From Clostridium grantii DSM 8605 (GTDB lineage Bacteria; Bacillota; Clostridia; Clostridiales; Clostridiaceae): a stretch of DNA of 64,000 nt. Each line of letters begins with the position of its first letter. Positions within the stretch are counted from its first letter, which is position 1. The stretch spans positions 87,120 through 151,119 of the forward strand of contig NZ_FQXM01000010.1 of the NCBI RefSeq assembly GCF_900129965.1, in the 5' to 3' direction. A program made the translations under genes and the position numbers. Shown here in pieces: positions 34,377 to 42,122 of the stretch. The notes beneath the pieces are model-generated. The model ran no database searches and was not told where the DNA came from. It worked only from the letters and a program-made list of their open reading frames with translations.

Positions 34377-35110
34377 TATCTCATGGCACTTGATGCAGCT
34401 GTAAGTGCAAAGCCTCCTAAAGTTAGAGCAAGTCCTATTAGGAATATAATCAAAACAACTGCAAAACTTTTCTTTTTTGAAATTTTAAAAACAACAGAAA
34501 TACCTATTACTAAAAGTATATAATACCATACTTGAAAGATATCATAATTGGCAGTTAAAGTGGAAATTAAAGATGGAGTTTCTAAACTACTTGGACCAAT
34601 AGCATTTTTAGTAATAAGCATATAAACTATTTTAACTAGCATACCTGTTGCAGAAGCATAGCTTGCTAATAAAAATGTGGAAACCATATTAGAATAACTA
34701 CCTTCTCCTTTGAATAATTTTGTTAGAGCCCAGTAAATTAGTGAAAGAAAGAATACTGATATTACAAAGCCTAGTGCTGAAGTGATTCCAGATAAGATTG
34801 GACTAGTCGCAAATTTAGATATACTTGTTGCTACACCAGCTGATTGAGCATCTAAGCCACTTAAGGATTCATTCATAAGTTCTTCTATTTGGGGTTTCAA
34901 TATTATAGAATTAACTATGTTATAAATTACGGTGATGATACAAAGGATTAAAAAATTAATTCCGTAAGAGGGCTTGTCAATTTTAGTTTTAAATAGTAAA
35001 GATGGTTTTGTAAAAAAATAAGTGATTTTTTCTGATAAAGTGGCACTTTTAAAATCCATTTCCTTTTCTAAAACTTCAATGCTTTCATTTTTAAATTCAT
35101 TATTATCCAT
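34376..35110 (-). CDS. YIP1-family membrane protein
   Basis: A 244-residue protein with a soluble N-terminus and five hydrophobic segments (about 48-240). The pattern FLILCIITVIYNIVNS, LIYWALTKLFKGEGSYSNMVSTFLLASYA and a final FAVVLIIFLIGLALTLGG fits bacterial Yip1-domain proteins. Last gene of the four-gene ABC operon, 13 bases after the permease. YIP1 proteins accompany MacB-type transporters in many Firmicutes; their role is unclear. Confidence 0.75.
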   Translation of the reverse strand: MDNNEFKNESIEVLEKEMDFKSATLSEKITYFFTKPSLLFKTKIDKPSYGINFLILCIITVIYNIVNSIILKPQIEELMNESLSGLDAQSAGVATSISKFATSPILSGITSALGFVISVFFLSLIYWALTKLFKGEGSYSNMVSTFLLASYASATGMLVKIVYMLITKNAIGPSSLETPSLISTLTANYDIFQVWYYILLVIGISVVFKISKKKSFAVVLIIFLIGLALTLGGFALTAASSAMR

Positions 35111-35123
35111 AATGACCTCCTAA

Positions 35124-36443
35124 TTATTCATCTTTTATTGAACTTATTACATCAAGTTTAGCTGCTTTATTAGCAGGATATAAACCTGATAGAAAACCTA
35201 TTAGTGTAGCAAATAATAATACAAATAATATTAAACCTAGACTTTCAGTGGCTATTTTTATATTCTCAGTACTACCACTGGTAGCTAATTTAGCGTTAAG
35301 AATTACATTGATGAGCAAATTAATAAGAGAGCCTATAGCTACACCTATTAATCCACCTACAAATCCAATTGCACTTGCTTCTCCTAAGAAAATAGCTTTA
35401 ATATTTTTTATACTGGCGCCAATTACTTTCATTATTCCAATCTCTTTTTTTCTTTCATAAATAGCCATATTCATGGTATTTACTATTCCAAAAGCAGCAA
35501 CAAGTAAAGAGATACTTCCCAAAGCAGCTAAAATAAGTTTCACTCCATTAAGTACAGAACCGATAGATTTCTGCATTTCTTGAAGGGATTGAAAAACATA
35601 GCCGGACTCCTTTAAATAATTTTGAGCATCCTCTATAAAGGATTGATCCTTAACAAATAAGTTTATCATAGAATACCCGTTATCTTTGATGTAATTATTA
35701 GAACCACTAGCTTTTTCAATTAAAGGAAGTAATGTGTTCAAAGGCATTTTTATAGAATAACCATCACTATAATTATCACTGGAAATTCCAGTTATTTTAA
35801 AATTATAAGTTAGATATTCTTGTGTTTCTTCGTTAGAACCTGAAGAATCATTATTTAATGCAGCTTGTTTTAAAAGTTTTAATTTTATTTTTTTTCTAAG
35901 AAGAGTTTCAAGTTCTTCATCAGTTACTTTATTTGGGTTTTCAGGATTTATAATTTGTTTTGCAACAAAATAGCCTAAGATTATTTCGTTTTTACCTTGA
36001 GTAGGAATTTTTCCAAACTTTATAGAATCCTCACTTATATATTTCATATTTGAACCTGTTAAAGAGACAGAGTCACTGGAAAACTTTTTGTATTCCAGGG
36101 AACCATTATAATTTATTATAGGGTCCACATATTTAGCAAAATCAAGATTTGATAAACTTTTTACATGCTTATCATCTAGCTTCTCACTTGAATCCATTGA
36201 TAATGGATTGAATCCAGAATTTGAATTATTATCAGGTTTTTGATAGTAATAAATGTTTATGGTGTTTACATCACCTAAAGAGCCTAATTGGTCTGTTATG
36301 TATTTTTCAAAACCGTTACCTATAGAAACAATAACAAAAATGGCAAAGCTACCAATTATTACACCTATCATTGTGAAGATAGTTCTTGCTCTTCTTCTCC
36401 ACATATTGTTCCATATAATTTCTAACAAATCTTTGAAACTCAT
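35124..36443 (-). CDS. MacB/FtsX-type ABC transporter permease
   Basis: 439 residues: N-terminal membrane helix in LLEIIWNNMWRRRARTIFTMIGVIIGSFAIFVIVSIGNG, a large extracytoplasmic domain (about 45-285), and three membrane helices with the FtsX/MacB core (FGIVNTMNMAIYERKKEIGIMKVIGASIKNIKAIFLGEA). The extracytoplasmic part contains a Ser/Asn-rich insert. MacB-like permeases use the cell-side ATPase to drive mechanotransmission or export. It follows the COG1361-type gene by 3 bases and works with the ATPase at 37320-38009. Confidence 0.9.
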   Translation of the reverse strand: MSFKDLLEIIWNNMWRRRARTIFTMIGVIIGSFAIFVIVSIGNGFEKYITDQLGSLGDVNTINIYYYQKPDNNSNSGFNPLSMDSSEKLDDKHVKSLSNLDFAKYVDPIINYNGSLEYKKFSSDSVSLTGSNMKYISEDSIKFGKIPTQGKNEIILGYFVAKQIINPENPNKVTDEELETLLRKKIKLKLLKQAALNNDSSGSNEETQEYLTYNFKITGISSDNYSDGYSIKMPLNTLLPLIEKASGSNNYIKDNGYSMINLFVKDQSFIEDAQNYLKESGYVFQSLQEMQKSIGSVLNGVKLILAALGSISLLVAAFGIVNTMNMAIYERKKEIGIMKVIGASIKNIKAIFLGEASAIGFVGGLIGVAIGSLINLLINVILNAKLATSGSTENIKIATESLGLILFVLLFATLIGFLSGLYPANKAAKLDVISSIKDE

Positions 36444-36446
36444 TAT

Positions 36447-37277
36447 TTAGTTACCAAGTCCAAAAATTGCTTTAAAGAAACTACCTATTTTTGAAAAAAA
36501 TCCTTTTTTCTCTTCAGTTTTGGAGTTTTCTTCAATTGATTCATCAGGTAGGTCTATTTTAAAAGCTTTAGAGACTTTGCCTTCTCTATTCATTTCATCG
36601 GTGAAGCTTATTTCTACAATACCATTCACATCTACATTTAATGGAATTTCTAGATCCATAGTATCTTGTTCGCCTACATCTAAGTCACCATAAAATTGAG
36701 TTGACTCTTCTCCATTTGTAGAAAGTTTTATCATCACATTACTTAAAAGGCTTTTACCGGAGTTAACGAATTCAACATTTGAATCATCAGAAGAATCGTT
36801 ATTAGGAAGATTTAAATTAGAAATAATTAAGTTGGCTTTGTTTTCTATAAGCAAACCAATGGTTTTATTCTCATCATAAACAGCACTTCTATCTTTTTCT
36901 TTAAAACTTACAGTAACTACCAAATTATAAGTTCCAACTGTTAAATTAGGGCTTGTTATTAAATTAATTGATTTAGTCAAGGATTCTCCTTTTTTTATAG
37001 TTCCTATAAAAAGTTCATTTGTAGATTCCACAGGGGAAAATCCTTCTAAAGTTTCTTTCCCTTCTATATTTTTAAGAGTAATAAAAACATTTTCTAGATC
37101 TCTATCACCGTTGTTTTTTAAAGCAAACTCTAGTGAAAATTTTTCGCCAGGATGAAGTTCTGTAGGGATTGTACTAATTTTTTCTACTAATAATTTTGTT
37201 TGAGTAGCTTCAGCTTGGAAAAAGGGTATAAAAGCAAATAGTAAAATCAAAATTAAAAAAGAAGCAATTTTTTTCAT
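36447..37277 (-). CDS. Exported CARDB/COG1361-type protein of the ABC operon
   Basis: 276 residues: a signal peptide (MKKIASFLILILLFAFIPFFQAEA), then two Ig-like CARDB/NEW3 units (about 30-145 and 150-245; PTELHPGEKFSLEFALKNNGDRDLENVFITL), and a C-terminal tail with a short amphipathic hydrophobic end (GFFSKIGSFFKAIFGLGN) that may touch the membrane. Its place between the ATPase and permease genes suggests it is the extracytoplasmic adaptor of this MacB-type system. Confidence 0.8.
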   Translation of the reverse strand: MKKIASFLILILLFAFIPFFQAEATQTKLLVEKISTIPTELHPGEKFSLEFALKNNGDRDLENVFITLKNIEGKETLEGFSPVESTNELFIGTIKKGESLTKSINLITSPNLTVGTYNLVVTVSFKEKDRSAVYDENKTIGLLIENKANLIISNLNLPNNDSSDDSNVEFVNSGKSLLSNVMIKLSTNGEESTQFYGDLDVGEQDTMDLEIPLNVDVNGIVEISFTDEMNREGKVSKAFKIDLPDESIEENSKTEEKKGFFSKIGSFFKAIFGLGN

Positions 37278-37319
37278 TTATTGTTATCCTCCTTGTAATT
37301 AAACTTTAATAAGCTTGAA

Positions 37320-38009
37320 TTATATAGAATTTTTATCAATACTAGTTATAAATCCATCTACCATATTTATAACTCTGTCAGCATATTCAGTTACTTGTTT
37401 TGAATGAGTTACTACAACAAAAGTTTTTTTGCTTTCAACATTCAATTCTTTTAAAATTTCTAGTATTTCTGTGCTTGTTTTACTGTCTAAATTTCCAGTG
37501 GGTTCATCTGCTAAAATAATTTCAGGATTATTAACTAAAGCTCTTGCAATGGACACTCTTTGTTGTTGTCCTCCTGATAATTCGCTAGGTTTATGATTTG
37601 CTCTATCAGCTAAACCAACTCGTTCAATCATATTTAAAGCCATGATTTTTCTGGTTTTCTTGGGTATTCCACTAAAGATAAGGGGACGCTCCACGTTTTC
37701 TAAAGCTGTTAATTGGGGTAATAGATTATATGATTGAAAAATAAAGCCTATATTATCTCTGCGAAATAAAGCTAATTGATTTTCATTTAAGCCTATCAAT
37801 TTTTTGCCGTTTATTTCTATTTCACCAGATGAAGGAGGCATTAAACCACCTATAATATTTAGTAAGGTTGATTTTCCTGAACCAGATTCACCTACTATAG
37901 CTACGAATTCGCCTTTTTCAACTTCAAGAGAAATGCCTTTTAAAATTTTTACACCAACCTTTCCTAATTTGAAATTTTTCACTATGTTTTTTGTTTCTAT
38001 AAGAGACAC
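37320..38009 (-). CDS. MacB/LolD-type ABC transporter ATPase
   Basis: 229 residues with Walker A GESGSGKST, Q-loop FIFQSYNLLPQL, signature LSGGQQQRVSIARAL, Walker B ILADEPTGNLD and H-loop VVTHS. The closeness to LolD/MacB ATPases and the adjacent FtsX-like permease identify the system. Starts with GTG after GGTGAAATT; first gene of the operon ATPase - CARDB protein - permease - YIP1. Confidence 0.95.
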   Translation of the reverse strand: MSLIETKNIVKNFKLGKVGVKILKGISLEVEKGEFVAIVGESGSGKSTLLNIIGGLMPPSSGEIEINGKKLIGLNENQLALFRRDNIGFIFQSYNLLPQLTALENVERPLIFSGIPKKTRKIMALNMIERVGLADRANHKPSELSGGQQQRVSIARALVNNPEIILADEPTGNLDSKTSTEILEILKELNVESKKTFVVVTHSKQVTEYADRVINMVDGFITSIDKNSI

Positions 38010-38207
38010 AATTTCACCACACTTTCACCTTAAATGGATAAAAATTCATATAAAGATATTATATCACAGTAAATAAATAAAAATTGACAAAATAGTAACA
38101 AAAGGTTATTTAAAATATTCTTCTATAAAGGAAGCTTGTTTACTTAAAAACTGTAATACCTTATAATAAAAAAAGATACTAATAATTTTTATAACGGAGG
38201 AGATAAA

Positions 38208-39035
38208 ATGGAAGAACTTAATGAGATTTGGCAATCAACTTATGTAAAGGTGTTTAATACTATTATTGATAAAGCATTTGACATAATAGTAGCTTTTATA
38301 ATTTTAATTATTGGATTCAAAATAATTAAAATATTGATGAAGATGTTTAAAAGGTTTTTAATTAAAATTAAAATTGATGAATCGCTATATAAGTATTTAA
38401 TTAATATAAGTGAGGTAGGTTTAAAGATTTTACTAATAGTTGTGTTGGTAAATCAAATTGGGTTTGATACTGCGCCATTTGTAGCAGTATTGGGTACAGC
38501 AGGACTAGCTATAGGATTAGCTTTACAAGGAAGTTTATCTAATTTTGCAGGAGGGGTTTTAATACTTTTATTTAAACCTTTTAAAGTGGGAGATTTTATT
38601 GAAGCACAAGGATATCAAGGGACAGTCAATGAAATATCGATTTTTTATACAAATTTAAATACTGTGGATAATAAAAAAATAATTATTCCTAATGGAAATC
38701 TTTCAAATAGCAGTTGTATAAATTATTCTGCAAATGATAAAAGAAGAGTTGACATTACTTTTTCTGTAGGATATGAATCAGATATATCAAAAGTTAAACA
38801 GGTTATCAAAAACATAGTCTATAGCCATGAATTAATTTTAAAGGACCCAGAACCGATTATTAGAATGATTAAACATGATGAAAGTTCTATAAATTTTACT
38901 ACAAGGGTATGGTGTAATACTGAGAATTATTGGGATATTTATTTTGATTTAATGGAGCAGGTTAAAACTGAATTTGATAAAGAGGGTATAAATATACCTT
39001 ATCCTCATATGAATATTACTATGATAAATAATTAA
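38208..39035 (+). CDS. Small-conductance mechanosensitive channel (MscS)
   Basis: A 275-residue protein of normal MscS length: membrane helices at about 22-45, 62-82 and 90-115, with pore helix pattern GTAGLAIGLALQGSLSNFAGGVLILLFKPFKVGDFIE, then the beta domain (GTVNEISIFYTNLNTVDNKKIIIPNG) and the C-terminal alpha/beta domain. It releases solutes on osmotic downshift. Ribosome site GGAGGAG before the ATG. Monocistronic. Confidence 0.95.
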   Translation: MEELNEIWQSTYVKVFNTIIDKAFDIIVAFIILIIGFKIIKILMKMFKRFLIKIKIDESLYKYLINISEVGLKILLIVVLVNQIGFDTAPFVAVLGTAGLAIGLALQGSLSNFAGGVLILLFKPFKVGDFIEAQGYQGTVNEISIFYTNLNTVDNKKIIIPNGNLSNSSCINYSANDKRRVDITFSVGYESDISKVKQVIKNIVYSHELILKDPEPIIRMIKHDESSINFTTRVWCNTENYWDIYFDLMEQVKTEFDKEGINIPYPHMNITMINN

Positions 39036-39065
39036 TTTTTGGTATAATTTAAGAGGCATAAAAAC

Positions 39066-39225
39066 TATAAGTATTGACTTAGAAAATATTTATAAAGTCA
39101 TATGGATAGAAGAAGACTTAGAATCAGACTTTATTGGAAACTATAGAAAATTGTTAGGAGTTATTTCTTTTAAGAATTATAGGTATAATTTATGGGATGT
39201 GAAGATAGCGGAAAGCATGAAGTAA
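39066..39225 (+). pseudogene. Short coding remnant, family unknown
   Basis: In the 352-base gap 39036-39387 one frame reads TISIDLENIYKVIWIEEDLESDF...LLGVISFKNYRYNLWDVKIAESMK and ends at TAA (39223). It looks protein-like but has no ATG/GTG/TTG or ribosome site, so it is likely the tail of a lost gene. TGGTATAATTT before it may be a leftover promoter. Nothing else is seen until the terminator at 39344. Confidence 0.3.
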
Positions 39226-39343
39226 ATTTTTTGTTTTTCTATAAAGAAATAATTCTCTTTTATGCAATAGAAAACTATAGTAGCCATTGTAGAACAATAT
39301 ATACTAACTTATAAAACATAAAAAAGTTCTACAATAATAACTA

Positions 39344-39379
39344 ATACTAAAAAAGGAGCATAAGCTCCTTTTTTAGTAT
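39344..39379. terminator. Strong terminator before the LysM/GH18 gene end
   Basis: ATACTAAAAAAGGAGC pairs perfectly over 16 bp with GCTCCTTTTTTAGTAT around ATAA; it serves the minus-strand gene ending at 39388 and anything read from the left. Confidence 0.8.
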
Positions 39380-39387
39380 ATAAAAAT

Positions 39388-40671
39388 TTAAATTGTTTTC
39401 TTTACAATGAAATTATCTTTTATTAACAACCAATTCTGAGGGAAATCTCTTCCTAATACCCAATAGAAAAATCCTTTTATACCTAGTTTTTTTACTAGGT
39501 CAAATTTGGCTTGTATACTACGAGCATCTTCAAACCAAACCTCATGTTTTTTCTTATTCTCATCATAATAATTAAAATAAGGGGATTGTGATATAGTATC
39601 ATATTCTATGGAAACATTATATTTTTTAGCTAACAGAATAGCATCTTGGGGACCAATGGATTTTGCCCAACGTCCACCTTTTACATAAGGTAGAGTCCAA
39701 TCATATCCGTAAAGTGGGATTCCCATCATTATTTTATCTTTGGGTACTTCAGTTAAAGCATATTGAAGAACTTGTTCCACTTTATTTATAGGAGAAACTG
39801 CCATAGGTGGACCGCCTGACCAACCCCATTCATAGGTCATAAAGAAAATGAAATCAACTATTTCCCCATTAGCTTTATAATCATGACCTTCATATAGAGT
39901 ACCCTTTTGGTCAGCTGAAATTTTAGGAGCTAGAGCAGTGGAAATAAAATAATTATTTTCTTTTAATTTGTTTTTTGCTTTTCTTAAGAAAGCATTATAT
40001 CTTTCTTTATTTTCAATTCCTAAATATTCAAAGTCAAAATCTAATCCTTGGTAGCCCTTTTTTTTCATTATTTTTATTGATTCATTCAATAGTTTGTCTT
40101 GAAGAATAGGATTTGTTAGTATATCTGTAGCTAGTTCTGGGGTGAAGGTTCCATTCTCAAAATTAGATAAAACCATTAAAGGGAGTGCTCCTTGTCTATA
40201 AGTGGAATTAATAGAGGAGGTATCATCAGTAGGAGTAAGAGTTCCATCTCTATTTGCAGCATAGGTAAAAATATTAACATAAGTTAAATTTTCAGCTACT
40301 TTATCTACTTCTTTACCAGATCTAACTCCTGTTATTTTAGGGTCTACATAACCAGCGGTATTAATCTGAAATCTTGGTTTTGCAGGTATATATAATCTTG
40401 TTCCTATGCCAAGAAAAAAAGGATTTATAATTCCGTTTATTCGCATAAGCTCAAAAGGGGATATATCATAAAGTATACCTATAGAATATAATGTTTCGCC
40501 TTTTTTTACAAAATGATATTGGCCCCAAATAGGAACAACTAAAGTTTGTCCGATTACTAAACTACTAGGATTAGGTATGTTGTTTTCAGCTATGAGTTGA
40601 TCTAAAGGAAAACTATACATTTTTGAAATTGACCATAGAGTATCTCCTGATTTAACTACATGTATTTGCAA
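39388..40671 (-). CDS. LysM-GH18 spore-lytic enzyme (SleL/YaaH-like)
   Basis: The start chosen is TTG at 40671 (AAGGAG 10 bases upstream), giving MQIHVVKSGDTLWSI and 427 residues; the ATG at 40680 directly abuts the ribosome site. Two LysM repeats (about 2-46 and 50-96) bind peptidoglycan; a GH18 domain (about 105-420) has the DxDxE-type motif GLDFDFE with catalytic Glu215, plus FFMTYEWGWSGGPP and GIPLYGYDW. It resembles N-acetylglucosaminidases acting on cortex muramic-lactam during spore germination. A sigma-K/sigma-E-like promoter at 40724-40750 fits expression in the mother cell. Confidence 0.88.
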   Translation of the reverse strand: MQIHVVKSGDTLWSISKMYSFPLDQLIAENNIPNPSSLVIGQTLVVPIWGQYHFVKKGETLYSIGILYDISPFELMRINGIINPFFLGIGTRLYIPAKPRFQINTAGYVDPKITGVRSGKEVDKVAENLTYVNIFTYAANRDGTLTPTDDTSSINSTYRQGALPLMVLSNFENGTFTPELATDILTNPILQDKLLNESIKIMKKKGYQGLDFDFEYLGIENKERYNAFLRKAKNKLKENNYFISTALAPKISADQKGTLYEGHDYKANGEIVDFIFFMTYEWGWSGGPPMAVSPINKVEQVLQYALTEVPKDKIMMGIPLYGYDWTLPYVKGGRWAKSIGPQDAILLAKKYNVSIEYDTISQSPYFNYYDENKKKHEVWFEDARSIQAKFDLVKKLGIKGFFYWVLGRDFPQNWLLIKDNFIVKKTI

Positions 40672-40723
40672 AAGGTTCATCTCCTTCAAAATTGTTTGTA
40701 ATTTTAATTTTCAATTATAGTAC

Positions 40724-40750
40724 TAGTATATGATTAAAAAGCTTTTCTGT
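40724..40750 (-). promoter_or_regulatory. Candidate sporulation (sigma-K or sigma-E) promoter
   Basis: On the minus strand AC (40750-40749), 16 bases, then CATATACTA (40732-40724) fit sigma-K (AC-N16/17-CATANNNTA); CATATACT also resembles the sigma-E -10 element. It is correctly placed for the spore-lytic enzyme gene. Confidence 0.4.
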
Positions 40751-40868
40751 AACAACAGAAAATAATAGATACTTACTGTATATTTATTGATAAAGATTAT
40801 TAGTTAAAGTATAATATAATTACAATATATATCAAAAACCAATTAAATTTTACAAATTGACTTATGAA

Positions 40869-40897
40869 TTGACAAAGCGTTGATAAGTATATATATT
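40869..40897 (+). promoter_or_regulatory. Sigma-A promoter of the leader gene/adhesin operon
   Basis: TTGACA (40869-40874), 17-base spacer, TATATT (40892-40897). A near-consensus vegetative promoter about 100 bases before the ATG at 40999. Nothing else is seen in the 327 bases between the LysM gene and 40999 besides this and the sporulation-type promoter. Confidence 0.6.
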
Positions 40898-40998
40898 GTT
40901 TTAATATTTAATATTCTAGTTTGTTAAGCATTAAAAATATAATAACAAGGAGGGGATAAGCTGAAAATAGATATTTAAATTTGAAAGGGGAATTATAA

Positions 40999-41059
40999 AT
41001 GAAAAATAATATTATATTAGAAAGAAGAGTTTCATTTAAATTAGGTAAAAATTTCGAAA
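40999..41059 (+). CDS. 5' exon of a 78-residue leader protein of the adhesin operon
   Basis: The ATG at 40999 with AAAGGGGA upstream opens MKNNIILERRVSFKLGKNFE and one further base before the group II intron boundary (GTGCG at 41060). Continuing into the intron would stop after nine more codons. Joined to the exon at 41947 the total is 237 bases, divisible by three, giving 78 residues. Function unknown. Confidence 0.55.
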
Positions 41060-41946
41060 GTGCGGGCTGTTACTATATAACTGTATAATTAATATATTAA
41101 ACTACAGGAAAGTGGTGGATTAATAAACTTGATAAGAGAAGAATTTGACTAAATATTAATCCAACTCTATAACAGAATTGCTTGGTGGAAAACTAAGCCA
41201 CTTTTAATACCTCAATTAAAAGGTGTGTCTGAGCCACTGCATGCAAAAGTTGATAGCACATTCTTTTGTATGAAGCCAGTTAAGGACGTAATTTGACTCT
41301 TTAAAAGAGAAAATAATGCGGGACTCCAAGTAGGTGAATAAGGCTAGTTAGCGAATCCTTGTTTAAGCACAGGTATTAGTATTAAAAGTTATACTAATAT
41401 AAGAAATCAAATACTTTTTTCGATGGTATTTGATACTTAAGGATGAAATGCCTTAAGTTTATAAGAATAATTAGAGGTATTAAACTTATAAATCTTAATT
41501 GTGTAAAGAGGAAGCCTAAGTTTACTGAAAAAGGGATATGTTATAGGGAACAGTCGAGAGCTAGTAACTAGAAGAGGAATGCTATTTCTATTGAGGCTAG
41601 TGAAAGCAGTCAGCGGGTTCATAGTAGTGTTGATGGTATGCCGAGAATACTTTAAAGGAAACTTTGGGGGAGGGTAAAACATACAGGAGCGAAGGAGCCT
41701 AGCCGAATTTAAAACTATGTTTGAATAAGTTTGTTTATATTTAAATATAGTAGAACTTCTTTATATAAAGCTAATTGGATTAAGAATTATCCTTTAATAA
41801 ATTCTTAATACCCAATACTAGATGGAGAGTTAGCTGTGTATAAATAAATTCAAGTTCGGTGGCACGCCGTATGCGTTTAAAGGCGCATGTACGGTGTAGA
41901 GTGGGGGAAAATCTAGAGATAAGATCAAAGGATTACCTATCACTAT
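41060..41946 (+). mobile_element. ORF-less group II intron (887 nt)
   Basis: It starts GTGCG (41060-41064) and ends CTATCACTAT (41946). EBS1 TTTCGA (41418-41423) lies in the 11-base loop of a 9-bp hairpin (ATCAAATAC/GTATTTGAT) and is an exact complement of IBS1 TCGAAA, the last six exon bases (41054-41059). Domain V is 34 nt (41864-41897) with the same ACGCCGT/ACGGTGT base helix as the intron at 16850, but the tetraloop is UAAA, not GNRA. Domain VI and the 3' end (TGGGGGAAAATC, CAAAGGATTACCTATCA) are nearly the same as in that intron. No maturase frame is present. Confidence 0.82.
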
Positions 41947-42122
41947 TAAATACCTATTTAATGAGCACTTCAAGTAAAATAATTAATGGATTAATAAGTA
42001 AAGATGAAAATCTTTTTCTTCAACCTAATGAGTTTTTAAAACCAGATGCAAGGGGAAAACCCAGTAATAATACTGATTTTATAAAACAAACATTAAGGGA
42101 GAAGGAGGAGATGATTTTATGA
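41947..42122 (+). CDS. 3' exon of the 78-residue leader protein
   Basis: It continues the codon split by the intron (A/TA) and encodes NTYLMSTSSKIINGLISKDENLFLQPNEFLKP...TLREKEEMIL, ending at TGA 42120-42122, which overlaps the ATG of the adhesin gene (ATGA). It has no signal peptide and no recognised family. The overlap suggests translational coupling, although the adhesin also has its own AAGGAGG site inside this exon. Confidence 0.55.

Noticed and set aside
41437..41682. Antisense open frame inside the second intron considered as a maturase fragment
   Set aside because: It is on the opposite strand, only about 80 codons, and shows no reverse-transcriptase or maturase motif.
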